Both the position numbers and the translations under genes were made by a program. DNA of 64,000 nucleotides from positions 930,001 to 994,000 of the forward strand of contig JAYXKI010000013.1 in assembly GCA_037892935.1 (NCBI GenBank), read 5' to 3'. The notes below the pieces were generated by a model that did not search any database, was not told the origin of the DNA, and saw only the letters and a list, made by a program, of their open reading frames with translations. Shown here piece after piece: positions 11,401 to 23,888 of the stretch. Source of the stretch: Phlebopus portentosus. Lineage: Eukaryota; Basidiomycota; Agaricomycetes; Boletales; Boletinellaceae. How positions within the stretch are numbered: position 1 is the stretch's first letter; each line of letters begins with the position of its first letter.

Positions 11401-14400
11401 TCAAAATGACACTGATTGTTATTTCCCCGCATAGCTCCGAGTCAAGTCAGATCTACTCAATAAGCGCCCTAGGAGAAAAGACTGCAGGACAATCAATTAC
11501 ATCTGCACAGCCCTGCAGATGAAGATATGGACTTGTATTTGACTTTCACAGCATCATTATATTCACTTGAGGAAAACAGTTACTATGGAGTCGAGCCACA
11601 GTTGGACATTGAAGAAGGATCGCAGAGATATTGCCGCTGACACTCGCTGCTTCGCCTCAATGGAGTCTCCAAATGTAGAGCGATTCTATTCCTAATTTTC
11701 GAGGCGCCTGCATTAGACGCCGTGCTTCGTATGGTGACTAGGTGGCTCTTCAAGACTCTGGATAAACCTGGATGTTCTCATAGCCCTCAATCAACACTTC
11801 ACAGAGGAAAGAGACTGCATGGATGGAGCTTATGAGGAGCAACAATCTTCGCTAGACATGAGGCAAACTTACCATCGATAGGGTTCCACAGTGACATGCT
11901 CTATGTCTGTGATCTTATGAACTCTAGCGACTGAGGTCGGTCTTACTTTCCTATCTTCGGGTTGTGACTCAAGGGGCTGTGAGACTCGAGAAGGTCTAAC
12001 GAGTCTTGGAAGCGTCGAGCGTCTCGCAGTATCAGCTTGTATGAACGAATTGCATTCACAACCAGTGATGTTGCCTGATAGACGCCTTACAGACGCCCAT
12101 CGGAAGCCAGACTTTTTTTCATTAGCTCACTGACACGTGTCGATGTAATGAAGGAATGGAGAGGTTGCCAAAGAGAACGAAGTTTTGATCTTGGACTCGA
12201 GCGCTTAAGAATTTCGATTGTATACCGAGCTTATGTCCTAGGATAAAGTGAGGCGAGGAACTATAACACGAGAGGCGCCTTTTGCAATGATGAAGCTAAT
12301 ACTGCTGTACATAGTAGGTTTACTGTTCAGATCAAACAAGGATTCTGATTCTGTTCATCAGTCAGTGTCTAGCTCCGAGTCATTGCCTCCAGGCCTCCTT
12401 GAAGCAGAATAAGGTCATGGACAGATAATTACAATTGTTTACTTATTCTGGACTCGAGGAAGTTTTTAGTGCCTGCGTGCCGGACAGTTTGATATTCTAT
12501 TCCTACTCGGCTGTTTTCCTAAATGCGCTAATTTTTTTTTTTTTGTTGTTATTACAGAAAACCGAAGCGTTGGCCAAAATTTACTCCTTCCCAAACCCCA
12601 ACATAAAGATCTCTACTCTTCGGAGCTCAAGCACATTTTTCGGCTCATTGATCCGGATCGTCTACTATTCGGCGTTCCAGGGAAAGTAAAGTGAATACCG
12701 ATAAGATATTGGTCGACAAATAAAGAAGTTCGGTGTTCTACGTTACGCTCGAGCGGTCCTAAAAGTAACAAGATATCCTAGGCATGATTGAGAAGTAGTG
12801 ACGCTATTGAATCAAGCAAGGGCTCCTGTTTTTCCGCCGTGAACAGATTCTCGGTCATGTGCTCCTGAACGCGAGTCTTCCTGTGCAGACACTCTGGGCT
12901 AGTTATTAGGAGTCGGTGATTTAAGGGCCGGCTTCTACTCACAATCAGACTTATATTCCATCCATTTGGGAAGCACCTGTACACTTCGGAGAGCAGTTCA
13001 CATACATCGTAAACGGAGTTGCATTCACGGGCTCTGCCGAACGGAAGAACGGACGCTGCGGTAGAGAAGAAGGTTGAGGACGTGACTCCCGAAGGCCTCG
13101 TGATAGCGTGTGATTCAGTGCATGAAATAGGGTGGTGCTCGCTGTCTTTTGATACATTATAAGTGATGAGAGGCATACACAGCAGGGAATCACACTGACA
13201 GAAACTCACCGAGTCTCGCCGCGTATTTACCTCCCCGTGATTCTTAATTAATGCATTGGCATATGGCAAAGTGGAGTTGTGTGGGTCCATGTGTGATCCG
13301 TGTTTTGATTGCAACTATATGAGATATGTGTCTTATTCTTTGCCAAATATGGAGCATAAAGACGTTCAGGCTGATAAAACCACGAGTACAAAGCTGTGGT
13401 GAGGTACAGCAAGGGCCTGAATATCGTCAGCGAGCGCACTGCAGTGCCTCTACGGATATGTTTGCAACATAGCCCGTCGCCCCTAATGGCAGCTTGAAAG
13501 CGAGAACAGAGTGGTTATGCGCTTAAAAGATGTCGCGAGAAGTCAATAAAGCTCGGAACCTGTTTCAATTATCATAAAGAGGAGAGGCAAGATCCGAGAG
13601 TGCTCCCTATATCGTCTAATCCCACCGTCAGATGCCCGTGAGGAAACAGACTCGAAGTCGTGAGCAGACAAAGATTCGAGTTTGTTCGCAATGCGTGCTA
13701 TGGATGTTCTTCAGCAAGGCAAACGGGAGTTGTCCTACAGCATCTTTGATGTCCCAAGTATTACATGATAGGTCTGCGCTAATAAATGCATCGAAACGTG
13801 TTAAAAGCGAGTTGAGCTTCTAGACCAGTCTTGAATCTTACGGGAGCTTGATAAGCCGCAAACTAGAGAGTCGACGAGACAAACGGTCGCAGGATTCTGA
13901 CATGAAAGTGATGATCAATCAGAATCTACTCGCTCCGTTGGCAGGACCGTTGCTCTCTTCAATCAAGAACTAAGGTTCCCCAATGATCGCTGAGTATATT
14001 CAACTATCAGGACTCGATAATCGTCTTGGTATCCCGCATAGAGTCTCGACAGAGAAGAACATCGGTGGGTGTTCACAATATTGGCGAAACGGCATATCTA
14101 GTCCTTCAGTTTCTCTATCGGTCTGCTTTGTACAAGAAACTAGAAGCTAGAGCTTCTACTCGGGGCGGAACGAAACTCGCCTAAGACCGGACCCGAAATC
14201 ATAGAAGATACATAAGTCCCATAACAGTCCACATGCATTTCACGCATACAAGATAGAAACATGGTATGTACTGTGCGTAGAATGGCGGTGATGAGTCTCT
14301 AATTGCTTCAGCACAACAGTACGGCTCACCTTATTTGGCTATTCCTGCCACATCATGCGTGACGAGCTGTTTTGAGTTAGACTCGGAAGGCAATCTGTTG

Positions 14401-14700
14401 GGCACGCATGGCATCGAGCAAGCCGACGAAGCTCCCCATTATGGAGTCGGCTCGATGCGCCAATTCCAATTGACAACTGAATAAGTACCCCTCAAAGATG
14501 GCGCGTGCTGTCAAAAAATGAGAACGTGTTGTGGTGGCTGAACGGGCGCGTAGTCAGGTTCAATGTGTGTATCCTCCATATGTAGCTTGTGTTTTCGATC
14601 GCATCAAGTTGTAACTGATTGAGATGATTTGGCTGTATTGGTGAAAAATCAGTTTTTCCGAGTCGGACCGGTACTCAAACAATTTCCATTTAGGGAGTGT
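8474..14700. other. Gene desert, part 1
   Basis: No exon chain, RNA gene or complete transposon could be supported on either strand. The first 700 bases are pyrimidine-rich and probably include the 3' UTR of the gene before. Short simple repeats occur (TCAGTATCAGTATCAG near 9841; three ACAAT units near 10221; a T run near 12532). Open frames are short and lack splice or family support. Confidence 0.5.
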
Positions 14701-17700
14701 GGGAAAAGGAGGTAGCTCTAATTAATTACACAAAGTCGGTTAGCCGACTATATCCCACGTAGCCGACACAAACAACACCTCTGTTTGTGAAGTCTATTTC
14801 TTTTCTCAAGGCCAAATTCACACAACTGCGCGAATACGAAGCAGCAGAACAGCTCAGAACACCTTGTATTTCATTTAAACGGTCCTGGCTCGGCCTCCTT
14901 CCCACTCAGAGCGCTGATCTGGGTACAAGAAGCCGGGCCCAGATGCAAGTGCTCTGCCTATCGCGACGGACCGGGGTTATGAAGGCCTCGTGGTGTCTTC
15001 AATGTTTGCATCTTTGCGACATCTCCGCCGCTGCCCTGGATTCCGTTACAATTCTCCAACTTACTCAGTTTTGTACTTCTTACAAATTGAGTTCGATTCG
15101 ATTGATAGGAATACGCTCCGCTAAGAGGCTTAGGGGCACCACCATCCTTACGAAAGACCTAGAAGCATGCAGAATATTTCGGAGTAAGAGGCTCACTCGG
15201 TGTCAAAAAACCTACATTCAAGTTATCGAGGAGGTTATCGCCGGATCAGCCCCCGAAATGACCTTCGTCAGACGTCGACAATGGCTCGGCGACAACGTGG
15301 GTACAGCGTGTGCGTGAGTGCGTGTGCACGGACTCCGTTGCAGCAGCAAGTGATACCCCCGCGGTTGCAATGTTCCAACTGTGGTGTGGGCCATTCCGGC
15401 AATCCCATAACTACATCCATGAGAATGGCCACTTGTAGCCGTGGGAGGGTGCCTACTGGACTACTTGCGTACTGAAGACGTGTAGGCAAAAACGTGTCCT
15501 GAGCACGTCTCTCAAGGCTAGTTGGCATCCGCGGAAAGGAAGCGCCATGCAACCGAGGTAGCTTTATGGAAGATCCTAATTTCCAGTCAACTGCTACAGA
15601 CAAGACGAAGGTGACCATGATTCGACAATATTCTTCGGTGATTATGAACAGAATGGAGGATAAAGAATCAATCAAACAGGCAAACGAAGGGAACAAACCT
15701 GCAAAAGGCGAAACTCATACAGTGTACAAGTCTCGTAGCGGCAAGTCAGAAACAGTCAGAAAGTTAAAACCTAAATAGGATCGACGCGCGCTTCTTAGGC
15801 GCCTACGGGCGCTTGTCGGCGCTTGTTGACCAACGGAATCAAATTCGAACACATATAAGCCACGGTGACTCAAATAGCATTTAGGCATGCCAGTGTAGAA
15901 TTGTGCGTGCGTGAGATGAGTACGATTGACATTAGTCTTCAGTGCTTCTCCCGCGCTTTTGCAATGCAAAATCTGAACTCAATGTTTCTTTATGTCATCG
16001 ACAAGATTGAACCAGGTCGGTCCGGCGAGGGTGACGAGTACTTACATCGTCCACGCCACGCGTTTGTCACGTATTGGATGAGAACACCAGCCGTGCGATG
16101 TGATATGTTTTATCCAGCCCGTGGCTGAATCAGATCAGCCGGGACCTGATGAAGAATCATGTAAGTTTTTTCGTCATATTTATTCCATGAGTGACGCGCG
16201 TCCTGTCTGTCCACGCAGTCCGTCCCACCGTCCCCAACATGATTCTATGCTCTGCTGGCAGTTTTTGGAGCTTATGACTCGAATAGTCCGCACAGCATTT
16301 TCATACTGTGGATACGACACGTGATCCGCATTTTGAATCCAAAAGCGCCACAAAAATCTGGGAGATTCTGGATCGGACCTTGGGCAGTGGGCAGTGCAGA
16401 AGGAACATTCAAGACGGTGAATTCTGTGATAGCGAAGTAGCATAAATAAACTCTTCTTAGGATCCATTTTCACAACAATGCCGTGAACCTAGAGAGGAAG
16501 AATGGTAGGTAGCATTACCCACATTCCGCAGTACCGAGAGCGATGCAAGTTAATAATATAGATCCACGCTCAACCAGTCGGCGCAATTTATAGGAGAGCG
16601 CCAAGCTAAGTTACTAACCGTCCGTGAACGCGAGCAGGGCGGTGCGGTACATCTACTGCGCTCGATGCCAGGAACTTCGTAAATGCGCCGAAGACGGAAA
16701 GAAACTCCCGAGTTAAGAGTAGCGCAGTTGGTAAACTGACCTATTCGGAGAGTCAATTGCATGGAGATCTCCCTGGCGGCGATATATATATATATATCCA
16801 TTGTCTGGTCTATCGCTCAGGAGACGTTCACCGCCTCGTCGACTATTCAAGCTTCCATAAGAAACAGATCGGAACGAAGTTGAAACGACAATACAGTTCA
16901 GTACTTATTGCCGGGAAGAAACTTTGAAAACATCAATACCATATAGGTTAGGGTGATCCTTCTACAGGCCGTTACCATCAAACAAAGGAATAAATTAGGA
17001 GAACAAAAGCAACATACTGCTTCATCTTCATTAATAATCAATGGCCATAGAAATTCAATCACAGTAGAGCAACGAGACGATGAAGCCCCTCGGCAAAGAC
17101 TGCTTGATATTATGTGAATGCTCATTTCGTCTAAGGATGGTATTGTCGAGCTCTGTGGCTGCGTCTGCAACGCGAGACCATCAGAAAAGACATCACGAGA
17201 TAGAATGCGGCTAAACTATGCTTCTTGTGGCGGCCTCAGGCGATTCAGCAAGTACATAAGGCGCGCACGTATCGAAAGGAGAGCATGCGAGTTTGAAACG
17301 CTATGATTTTGAAAAAAAAAATGTTTTCAGAGAAGTCAAGGATACCTCGAGCGTCATCTTGATGATTCATCCGTGCTTTAGGAAATCGCCAAGCGGATCT
17401 AGCGAGCGTCAGTTAAATGTTCTTCACCTCACTACTCTCACTGTTGCCGCGGATGACCGGCTTCATGTATTCAAGACAGCATTGCTGACGAGCTTCGATA
17501 ATCCGCATCACAAACCAAAGCACTCCGCGTAGTAACACAAGGAGAAACATTTGTTTGAGCTTCTGACAGATTTTAGAAAGACGAGTTCCGACTCACAATT
17601 TATTATAAGGATCTAAATGACCTATTTTTAAATTGCCAGGAACTTCGGAACTTCGGCCGAGGGATTGGAGGTAAAGGTGGCCACATCATTGAACAGACGG

Positions 17701-20700
17701 GATCGGAAGTGTGTCAGCTCCGCGCATTAATGCTCCGTTACTTGTATGCTGGCACGGGATACAAAGCGATACACATACGCGTCTGATCCATGGACTGTGT
17801 GGGGTAACTGTCTCAACTCACTGCATGCATTACTATACTCTTCAGATGGCAGCCAGAGCATCATCCCGGTCTCTGAGTGTACCTGTAATTTAGCGCAGAT
17901 AATGCGGTCCAAAGTGCTGATGATACACACGTTAGGCAAACCTTCAGACATAAATGCTCCTCAATCAGAAGTTTGAATTAAACTTGGGTCTCCGCGCCCC
18001 TCGGGTGTTGATCCAACCAAAGTCGGGATCGGAAAGATGAGTGTGGGAGAAGAACGGAAGTCTGCTTCCATGCCAAGTGAGTCAGAACATGGAAAAAACG
18101 AGAGAAAAACGTTTTCTGCCTCGTTTTTCAGTCTTCGTAAATGGTATTTTGAAAAGTAACTTTCGGAGAGCGTGGACCAGCGACCCGGTCCAAGGAACAC
18201 CTCGAGTATGTTCTTCGTTCCAAGTTTACTGGGAGGTTGTGCAAGAAAAGCGTGTGTGTTATGTGCGATCCTGTTCATCTCCTTGAAAGTTTTGATGAAA
18301 CTGCGATGCGGCCAGCCATTCCGCGCAGGTTAAGGAAAGCTCGGAAGCAACGAAGAAAGCGGAATGATCCAGTCCAATGCATGTATTCTTAACTCCGCGA
18401 GGGTTCCTAGAAGCAAGGGTTCAAGTGTTGGACAAAGTTAGAGCTTGAGTACGGCAGATTCTGGCAGATTGGTTTTCACTATCCAAATCCTATATGTTGC
18501 CGTCACAACTCACCTTGGGAACATGAGCTCCAACAATTTCACCCGACTTCTTCCTTTCTCATATCTTTACTCCAGACCAGAAGCAAACAATCGAATGGGT
18601 TCATTTCAACGTAATGATTCATTCACTGCAAGGCTTGAATCAGCTTCAGCAGAGTCAAGTCGAGATAAGATAAATCTATATGAGTCCAGCACAATCCAGT
18701 CGAATCCAGAACGTACCGACCTTGAATGGCGCGCGGCCCAGAGCAATCGCGAGATCAGACGGAAGCAAGACCATCCGTGTGGCGGGTGACAATTCAGATC
18801 AGAGCGAGAAAGAAAAAGAACCCGATCAACCCGACTCCAAACGAAAACCTAATCATAAAAAAGGTGCAGCAGAAGGCTTAGGAACACCAAGCCCGACGGC
18901 ACCGCCGACGTACGTGCATTCGCGTACACGTCGGGCTGAGCCCGTGGCTCTCGACTGTTCGCGAATGGTTCGAGATCACCGCGCTCCGCGATGTCCCTAG
19001 ACTAGATCGTAGCCCGTGGCCGGTCTGGATGATACGGAGAAGCGGTGAAGTTGGAAGAGAAATTGTGTGGTGGAGTAGGCGTCGGCGCCGATTGATCCGG
19101 CAATGTCGGGCCGGGAAATACGTATGCCGAGTCAAAGGTACAAATTTTCTTCCAATACAATACAGTACTGCATGCAACAGAAATATTACTTTTGAAATTA
19201 AAGGATTCATCAGCGAAAATACTCCTGAAGCACATCGCGTGGTTGGTCAAGAGTCAGAACGGATGCCCGAGCACCCGACACACCGACGCACGGCGGATCC
19301 GTGTTACTGCGCGGCCTACTAGTAGTGCGCCCCGCTCCGAGGCACTGCCTCGGTAACCGTCGCTGAGTAACAAAATGCCCTTACGCGCGCATATATGGCT
19401 GTATTCGGGCCCTACTTGTTCCGCCGATCGGTACGGGTTTAGTCGCTGCGGATCTGTCCAGGCGTCACAACAGTGCCATCCAAAATGCGAGAAATTTCAC
19501 AACATGGAAAAAATTCCCGAAATCCAGGTGAGGAGCTACAACTGCGCTGCGCTACAGGAGCACGATACATGACTTTTTTTGCCTGTTTATCGCCTGTGGA
19601 GAACGGGTATTCAACGCTCTTCCATGATGAATCCTGATGAACGCATGCTTCTTTCCCTATCGAAACCTGACTATCGCCACTTCGTCTTATTCGTTGCCGC
19701 GCGTTTCGGATGATTCGTTCCCACCGTTGCGAAGGAAATCGAGGGGAAATAAAATCGTTCGATTCAGACGTTTTTGCTGTGATGCCGATCATCTAGTGAA
19801 AGTAGCCAGAAGGCCCAGTAAACGCTATTTCTGCTAGACGAATGCAGCAACCCTGGATTTGCTATCACCTTGTTTGCAACGTCGATTGGATAGGCCACAA
19901 GGCATGGCGCGGAACCTGGTCTGGTCGAGGCCATCGAAGATTGAACGTTGTTCAAATAGAGAAATTTGGGTCTAAAGGCCTACACTTTTATGAGTGTGCA
20001 TTGCTGATTTGCATGTACCTTCTTGGACTCGCTTCGCTACCGCGTGAAATTGGCGAAGAAACCACGCTTTCCTCAGATGTCTTGAGCTTCCATTCGCTAT
20101 TGTATTTCGCACCATCATCGTCGTTTCGGATGATTCCTAGTGCTTCGGTGAAAACAATCCTTATATCCTTTTATCCGAAACATACGGGTTTGGGATGTAA
20201 CAAAAGTAGAAGCTTCCGATTGTTGTTGTTTGTTTCAAGCGTCCATGACCATGCCTCCAGATCCTAGTCACCCAGAGGAGTATCCATACCTGGATAGGCA
20301 ATGACCGTTATCCTAGTGTACAGGCCATAGATGTATCAGTATCACTCAGATTGCCTTCGGATTTGATGTGCGAGCCAGATCTGTGTCCTTGGCAGTGACA
20401 TTGCGTGTGGCTTGCTATCCGAATGTGCCGTGGCGGCGCCTGAGCCCGCGGTCCTAGGCGCTATGGGCCATAGCGTGTTGATCAAAAGCAGGCGGTTATT
20501 TGCTTCCGTTAGGAAGAAATCAAAAAGATGTATTAGTGCGGCGATCGCAGTTCTGCTAAGGGGGCTCAGAAGTGATAGACGTGATGGATTGTGCTTCATA
20601 GAGATTAGGTGGCTCGACCGGAAAGGTGAAAGCGAGAAGATGTGGTAGAGCTGAGGAGTATCGACTCGTTTGACAGGTGAGCCTGCAGAATGTTTGATGG

Positions 20701-22041
20701 ATGCCCTTAAGTTTGATTTATCGCCGACGCCGAAATTTGGGACGTTTGACGATTCGTGAAGATGCCTTTTGTAAACTGCTGCGGATGCAAAGCATTTACA
20801 CAGGCGCGAATTGTAGGTGGCAAGTGGAGACTTGCAAGCACAAAAAGGCAACAAGCCGGATGAAGCAGAGACAGGAGAGGAAAGGCACGCACACTCAAAG
20901 GCGTAATTCGATGTAATTAGACTAGACTCATCGTCTTTCCCAGCCATGCCATTCCCAGCCATGCCATCAGTATCACGAAGCCACACACACCAGCAATACA
21001 AAGAGGGCTCTTCTCGACTAGAGATCATCTGCGACTGACCTGAGTTCCCGTTGATTGTGAATTTTTATTTATATTGGCCACGATCACGTCTTTGTGATCA
21101 TAAACTGGGGTGCGTGAATCACGCAGGGTTTTCTACGTATGGAAATCAGCCGGAGAGGGAACAGTACGCGTGCCCTAGGCGCTTTCCATGAGGGTGATCT
21201 GAAATCTGATGGAACAGCGGAAGGCGAAGGCACGTGGCTGTACAGAAGAGTTTACGCGGCTTAGAGACTTGCCAAATTTGGAGTATGAAAACACTGCCCG
21301 AAAAGGAAATACAGCAAACAGCGGATTTTTTCAAGAATGAGGGTATGTCACTGATTTGAGTCACGGAGAGGACAGTGAGTTGACAAGCTGTGGCTGTGTA
21401 TGTGGGAAGAGAAGCACAGCCGCATGTGAGCTGGCATGGACCGACCATCGCTGCACTGGATGTCTACTCTACGACGAATAATCTGATCCTATGGAACAAG
21501 CTGATGATGGTGGATAAACAGAGAAGACAGACCGTGGTACAAAGTCAACGGCCAGCAGACCGCGTGTTTGGCCCTGGACCCTGAGCAATATCCATAAGTA
21601 GAATGACTCGTGTTGACCGGTGGCTATGCGTGGGCAACTCCCGACAAATTTTGGTTTATTCATTATTCAATTTGTGGTTGGAGCACGATGCCTTAATATA
21701 GAGAGTGGACCCATCCATCCGAATCCCCTCAGCCCCCCCGGTAGCATCGCTCTCCTCAAGCTTGCCCACTCCTCCTCGTCGTTTGATCAGTCTTCCCTTG
21801 CCTCTCTCGTCTCCGTCTCCCCGTTAGCGTCTTATAAGTCCCCGACGACGACGCTTGACTCTCCCCTCTGTCTGACTGACCCACTACCACCGACGATTCC
21901 GAGGTAACTCGCTTGACGAATCGGCGACTACACCTTCACACGAACACAACCACAACCACACCCACATCCGCGACGCTCCTATTTGCTCGTCCACTCTTGA
22001 GCTAGAGCGCCATCCTCTCTTTTTCTCCGCTCCACCTTAAC
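14701..22041. other. Gene desert, part 2, ending in the cyclin promoter
   Basis: No supported gene. The longest open frames (a 176-codon frame from a GTG at 14787, and a 228-codon frame with ATG on - at 21028-20342) show no recognisable domain, no low-complexity reason for their length and no splice partners. The last 350 bases (21700-22041) are C/T-rich and hold the cyclin promoter and leader. Confidence 0.45.
16782..16798. repeat. (AT)n microsatellite
   Basis: Uninterrupted AT dinucleotide run of 17 bases inside the desert. With the flanking G and C it forms a perfect 18-bp palindrome (16781-16798). Confidence 0.9.
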
Positions 22042-23888
22042 ATGGCAGCAGTACTTGTAGCGCGACAACCTTCTCATCGTCCGCATCAGAACTCGGCGTC
22101 ATCTTCAAGTGCGAGCTCGCACTCCCCTTTTCGAAGAGTACATCGAGCGACATACGTTCCGCCTGCCCCAGGTAAATCCTCTTCTGCCTCAGCTGCAGCT
22201 GCGACTTCTTCATCGTCATCCGTAAGTCTAGCGCCCGTTCTCCTGCGTGTTGATCGGTGCTCTGATCGATTTTTTCGGTTCTATTACGTGCTCATGTCAC
22301 ATTTTGCGTCACTCCAACCATGTCACGCACACAACAGTCCCGTCCTCACACTGCTCATCACAGCTCATCACAAGCAGCGCCTCCCCCTCCAATAGACAAT
22401 TATTATGGGCATGAAGACACCAGCAAAATTTGTGCCCGTTTTGTCAGTCATACATTTCAGTGTCCCGAGACCATTCCCTCTCCCCCTGGCCAGTCGTCAA
22501 ATACCGCTGTCTCCCGTAGCGGAACGACGGTGGGACCGCAACCACCCTCGCAAGTTCCCAATACATTAGCACACTTCGTTGCATATGCTCTCCACCGTAC
22601 ACGTTTACACCCTTCCGTAGTTTTCACAGCACTTGCCCTATTACACCGTCTCAAATCGAGATTCCCTGCCGCGCGCGGAAGCTCAGGACATCGTCTGTTT
22701 CTCGCAGCATACATGCTCGCCTCGAAAGTCGTCTGTGACGATACATACAGCAACAAATCATGGGCCGTCGTCGGACAAGGCATGTTTGCTTTGCGCGAAA
22801 TCAACCAGATGGAACGCGAAATGCTCGGATATCTCGAGTGGAGTCTCAATATCCCGGGTGAGGATTTGGTGAAGTTCGAGAAGGAGGTACGGAGAATATA
22901 CGGTATTGGAAGAGAGCGGGAGAGCTGGGGTCGTGGTGTTGAGCTGCGTCTTCTCGCTGGTGTTGGTGGTATCAAGCCCCCACAAGAAACGTCAATGGAG
23001 GAGCTACCCGTACTTGCCATTCCCGCAATCTGTGGAAATGGAGAGAAGACCTCGCCTCAGCAGTTGCCTACTCCCACTGAGGCTGGTCCCGCGGTCGTTC
23101 CTGTACCTACTCGTCCTGCTCTTCCTCCTATCTCGACTACCGTTGCGAAAGTACCGGCATACCCCAGTCCTCCGAGTTCTCCGACCTCCGCTCCCGCTGC
23201 ACGGAAAGCGATGTGCAATTCAAATTGCTCGAGTGCCAGTACGTCACCCGTTGACGGTGGATCTGAGCAGGACGAGTCTGATACCGAATATGATCCATAC
23301 CCATATCCTCGTCGTCCGAAGTTTGAGCAAGAGGGAGGTGATGGTAGTCCTAGTCCTACAAGCAGCGAAGACAGTGCCACCCTGCCGACGCCGCCGAATT
23401 CTGCGCTTCCACACCATAGATCTTCGTCCCACAGTTACGCGGGATACGCTCAGAAGATGGGCAAGAGTCATTCCGTCCCAGGGTTCATGTATGCGCCTCG
23501 TGAGGCTCCTGAATCTCTGGATGTTGGCCGATCAAGTGCTCCTCCCGTTGCTGTTCCTAAGCGGGAGCCCGTTGTGTCGAGTGTGAGTGCCTCACACTTT
23601 GGATCTTTCTCAGCCAGCATGGAAGAGGATGGCGATACAGTGATGGACCTTGAGGACGAAAAGCGTGGTGGGATGTCTTACTACACTACCGTTCATCGTC
23701 CTATCCAACGCCCTGCTTCGACGGCTGCCGTGATGGCTTCATCCCGTGCATCTGCATCTTCCGCAGCGAAGAAAGAACTGGCCCCGATGAAAGATCGCGA
23801 ACGAGATCGAGGGAGAGAAATCAAGGAAGGCGGGAGGAGAGATAGGGAAAGGAGTCTACGGACTTACACCGTGCCCTGTGCTTGGTGA
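22042..23888 (+). CDS. Pcl/Pho80-type cyclin
   Basis: Two exons, 22042-22221 and 22338-23888 (1731 nt, 576 aa), joined by a GTAAGT...ACAG intron in phase 0. Cyclins of this type activate a Pho85-like kinase and act in G1 control, polarity or phosphate signalling. Residues about 85-250 carry the cyclin box: ICARFVSHTFQCPE, NTLAHFVAYALHRTRLHPSV, HRLFLAAYMLASKVVCDDTY, then NKSWAVVG and INQMEREMLGYLEWSLNI. The N-terminus is Ser-rich. The C-terminal half is rich in Ser, Pro and acidic residues (PEST-like, suggesting short protein life) and ends in a basic Arg/Glu stretch. The MEREMLGYLEW block resembles the Pcl1/Pcl2/Pas1 group more than Pho80 itself. Substrate or partner kinase cannot be told. 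Confidence 0.9.

Noticed and set aside
14787..15317. 176-codon open frame on +
   Set aside because: Begins with GTG, no in-frame ATG near its start, no recognisable motif.
16720..16733. TAGCGCAGTTGGTA, identical to a tRNA D-arm/box A consensus
   Set aside because: No box B (GGTTCGANNCC) at the expected distance and no acceptor stem pairing; not a tRNA.
20342..21028. 228-codon open frame with ATG on the - strand
   Set aside because: No domain, signal or family resemblance, no splice partners, composition like the surrounding desert.
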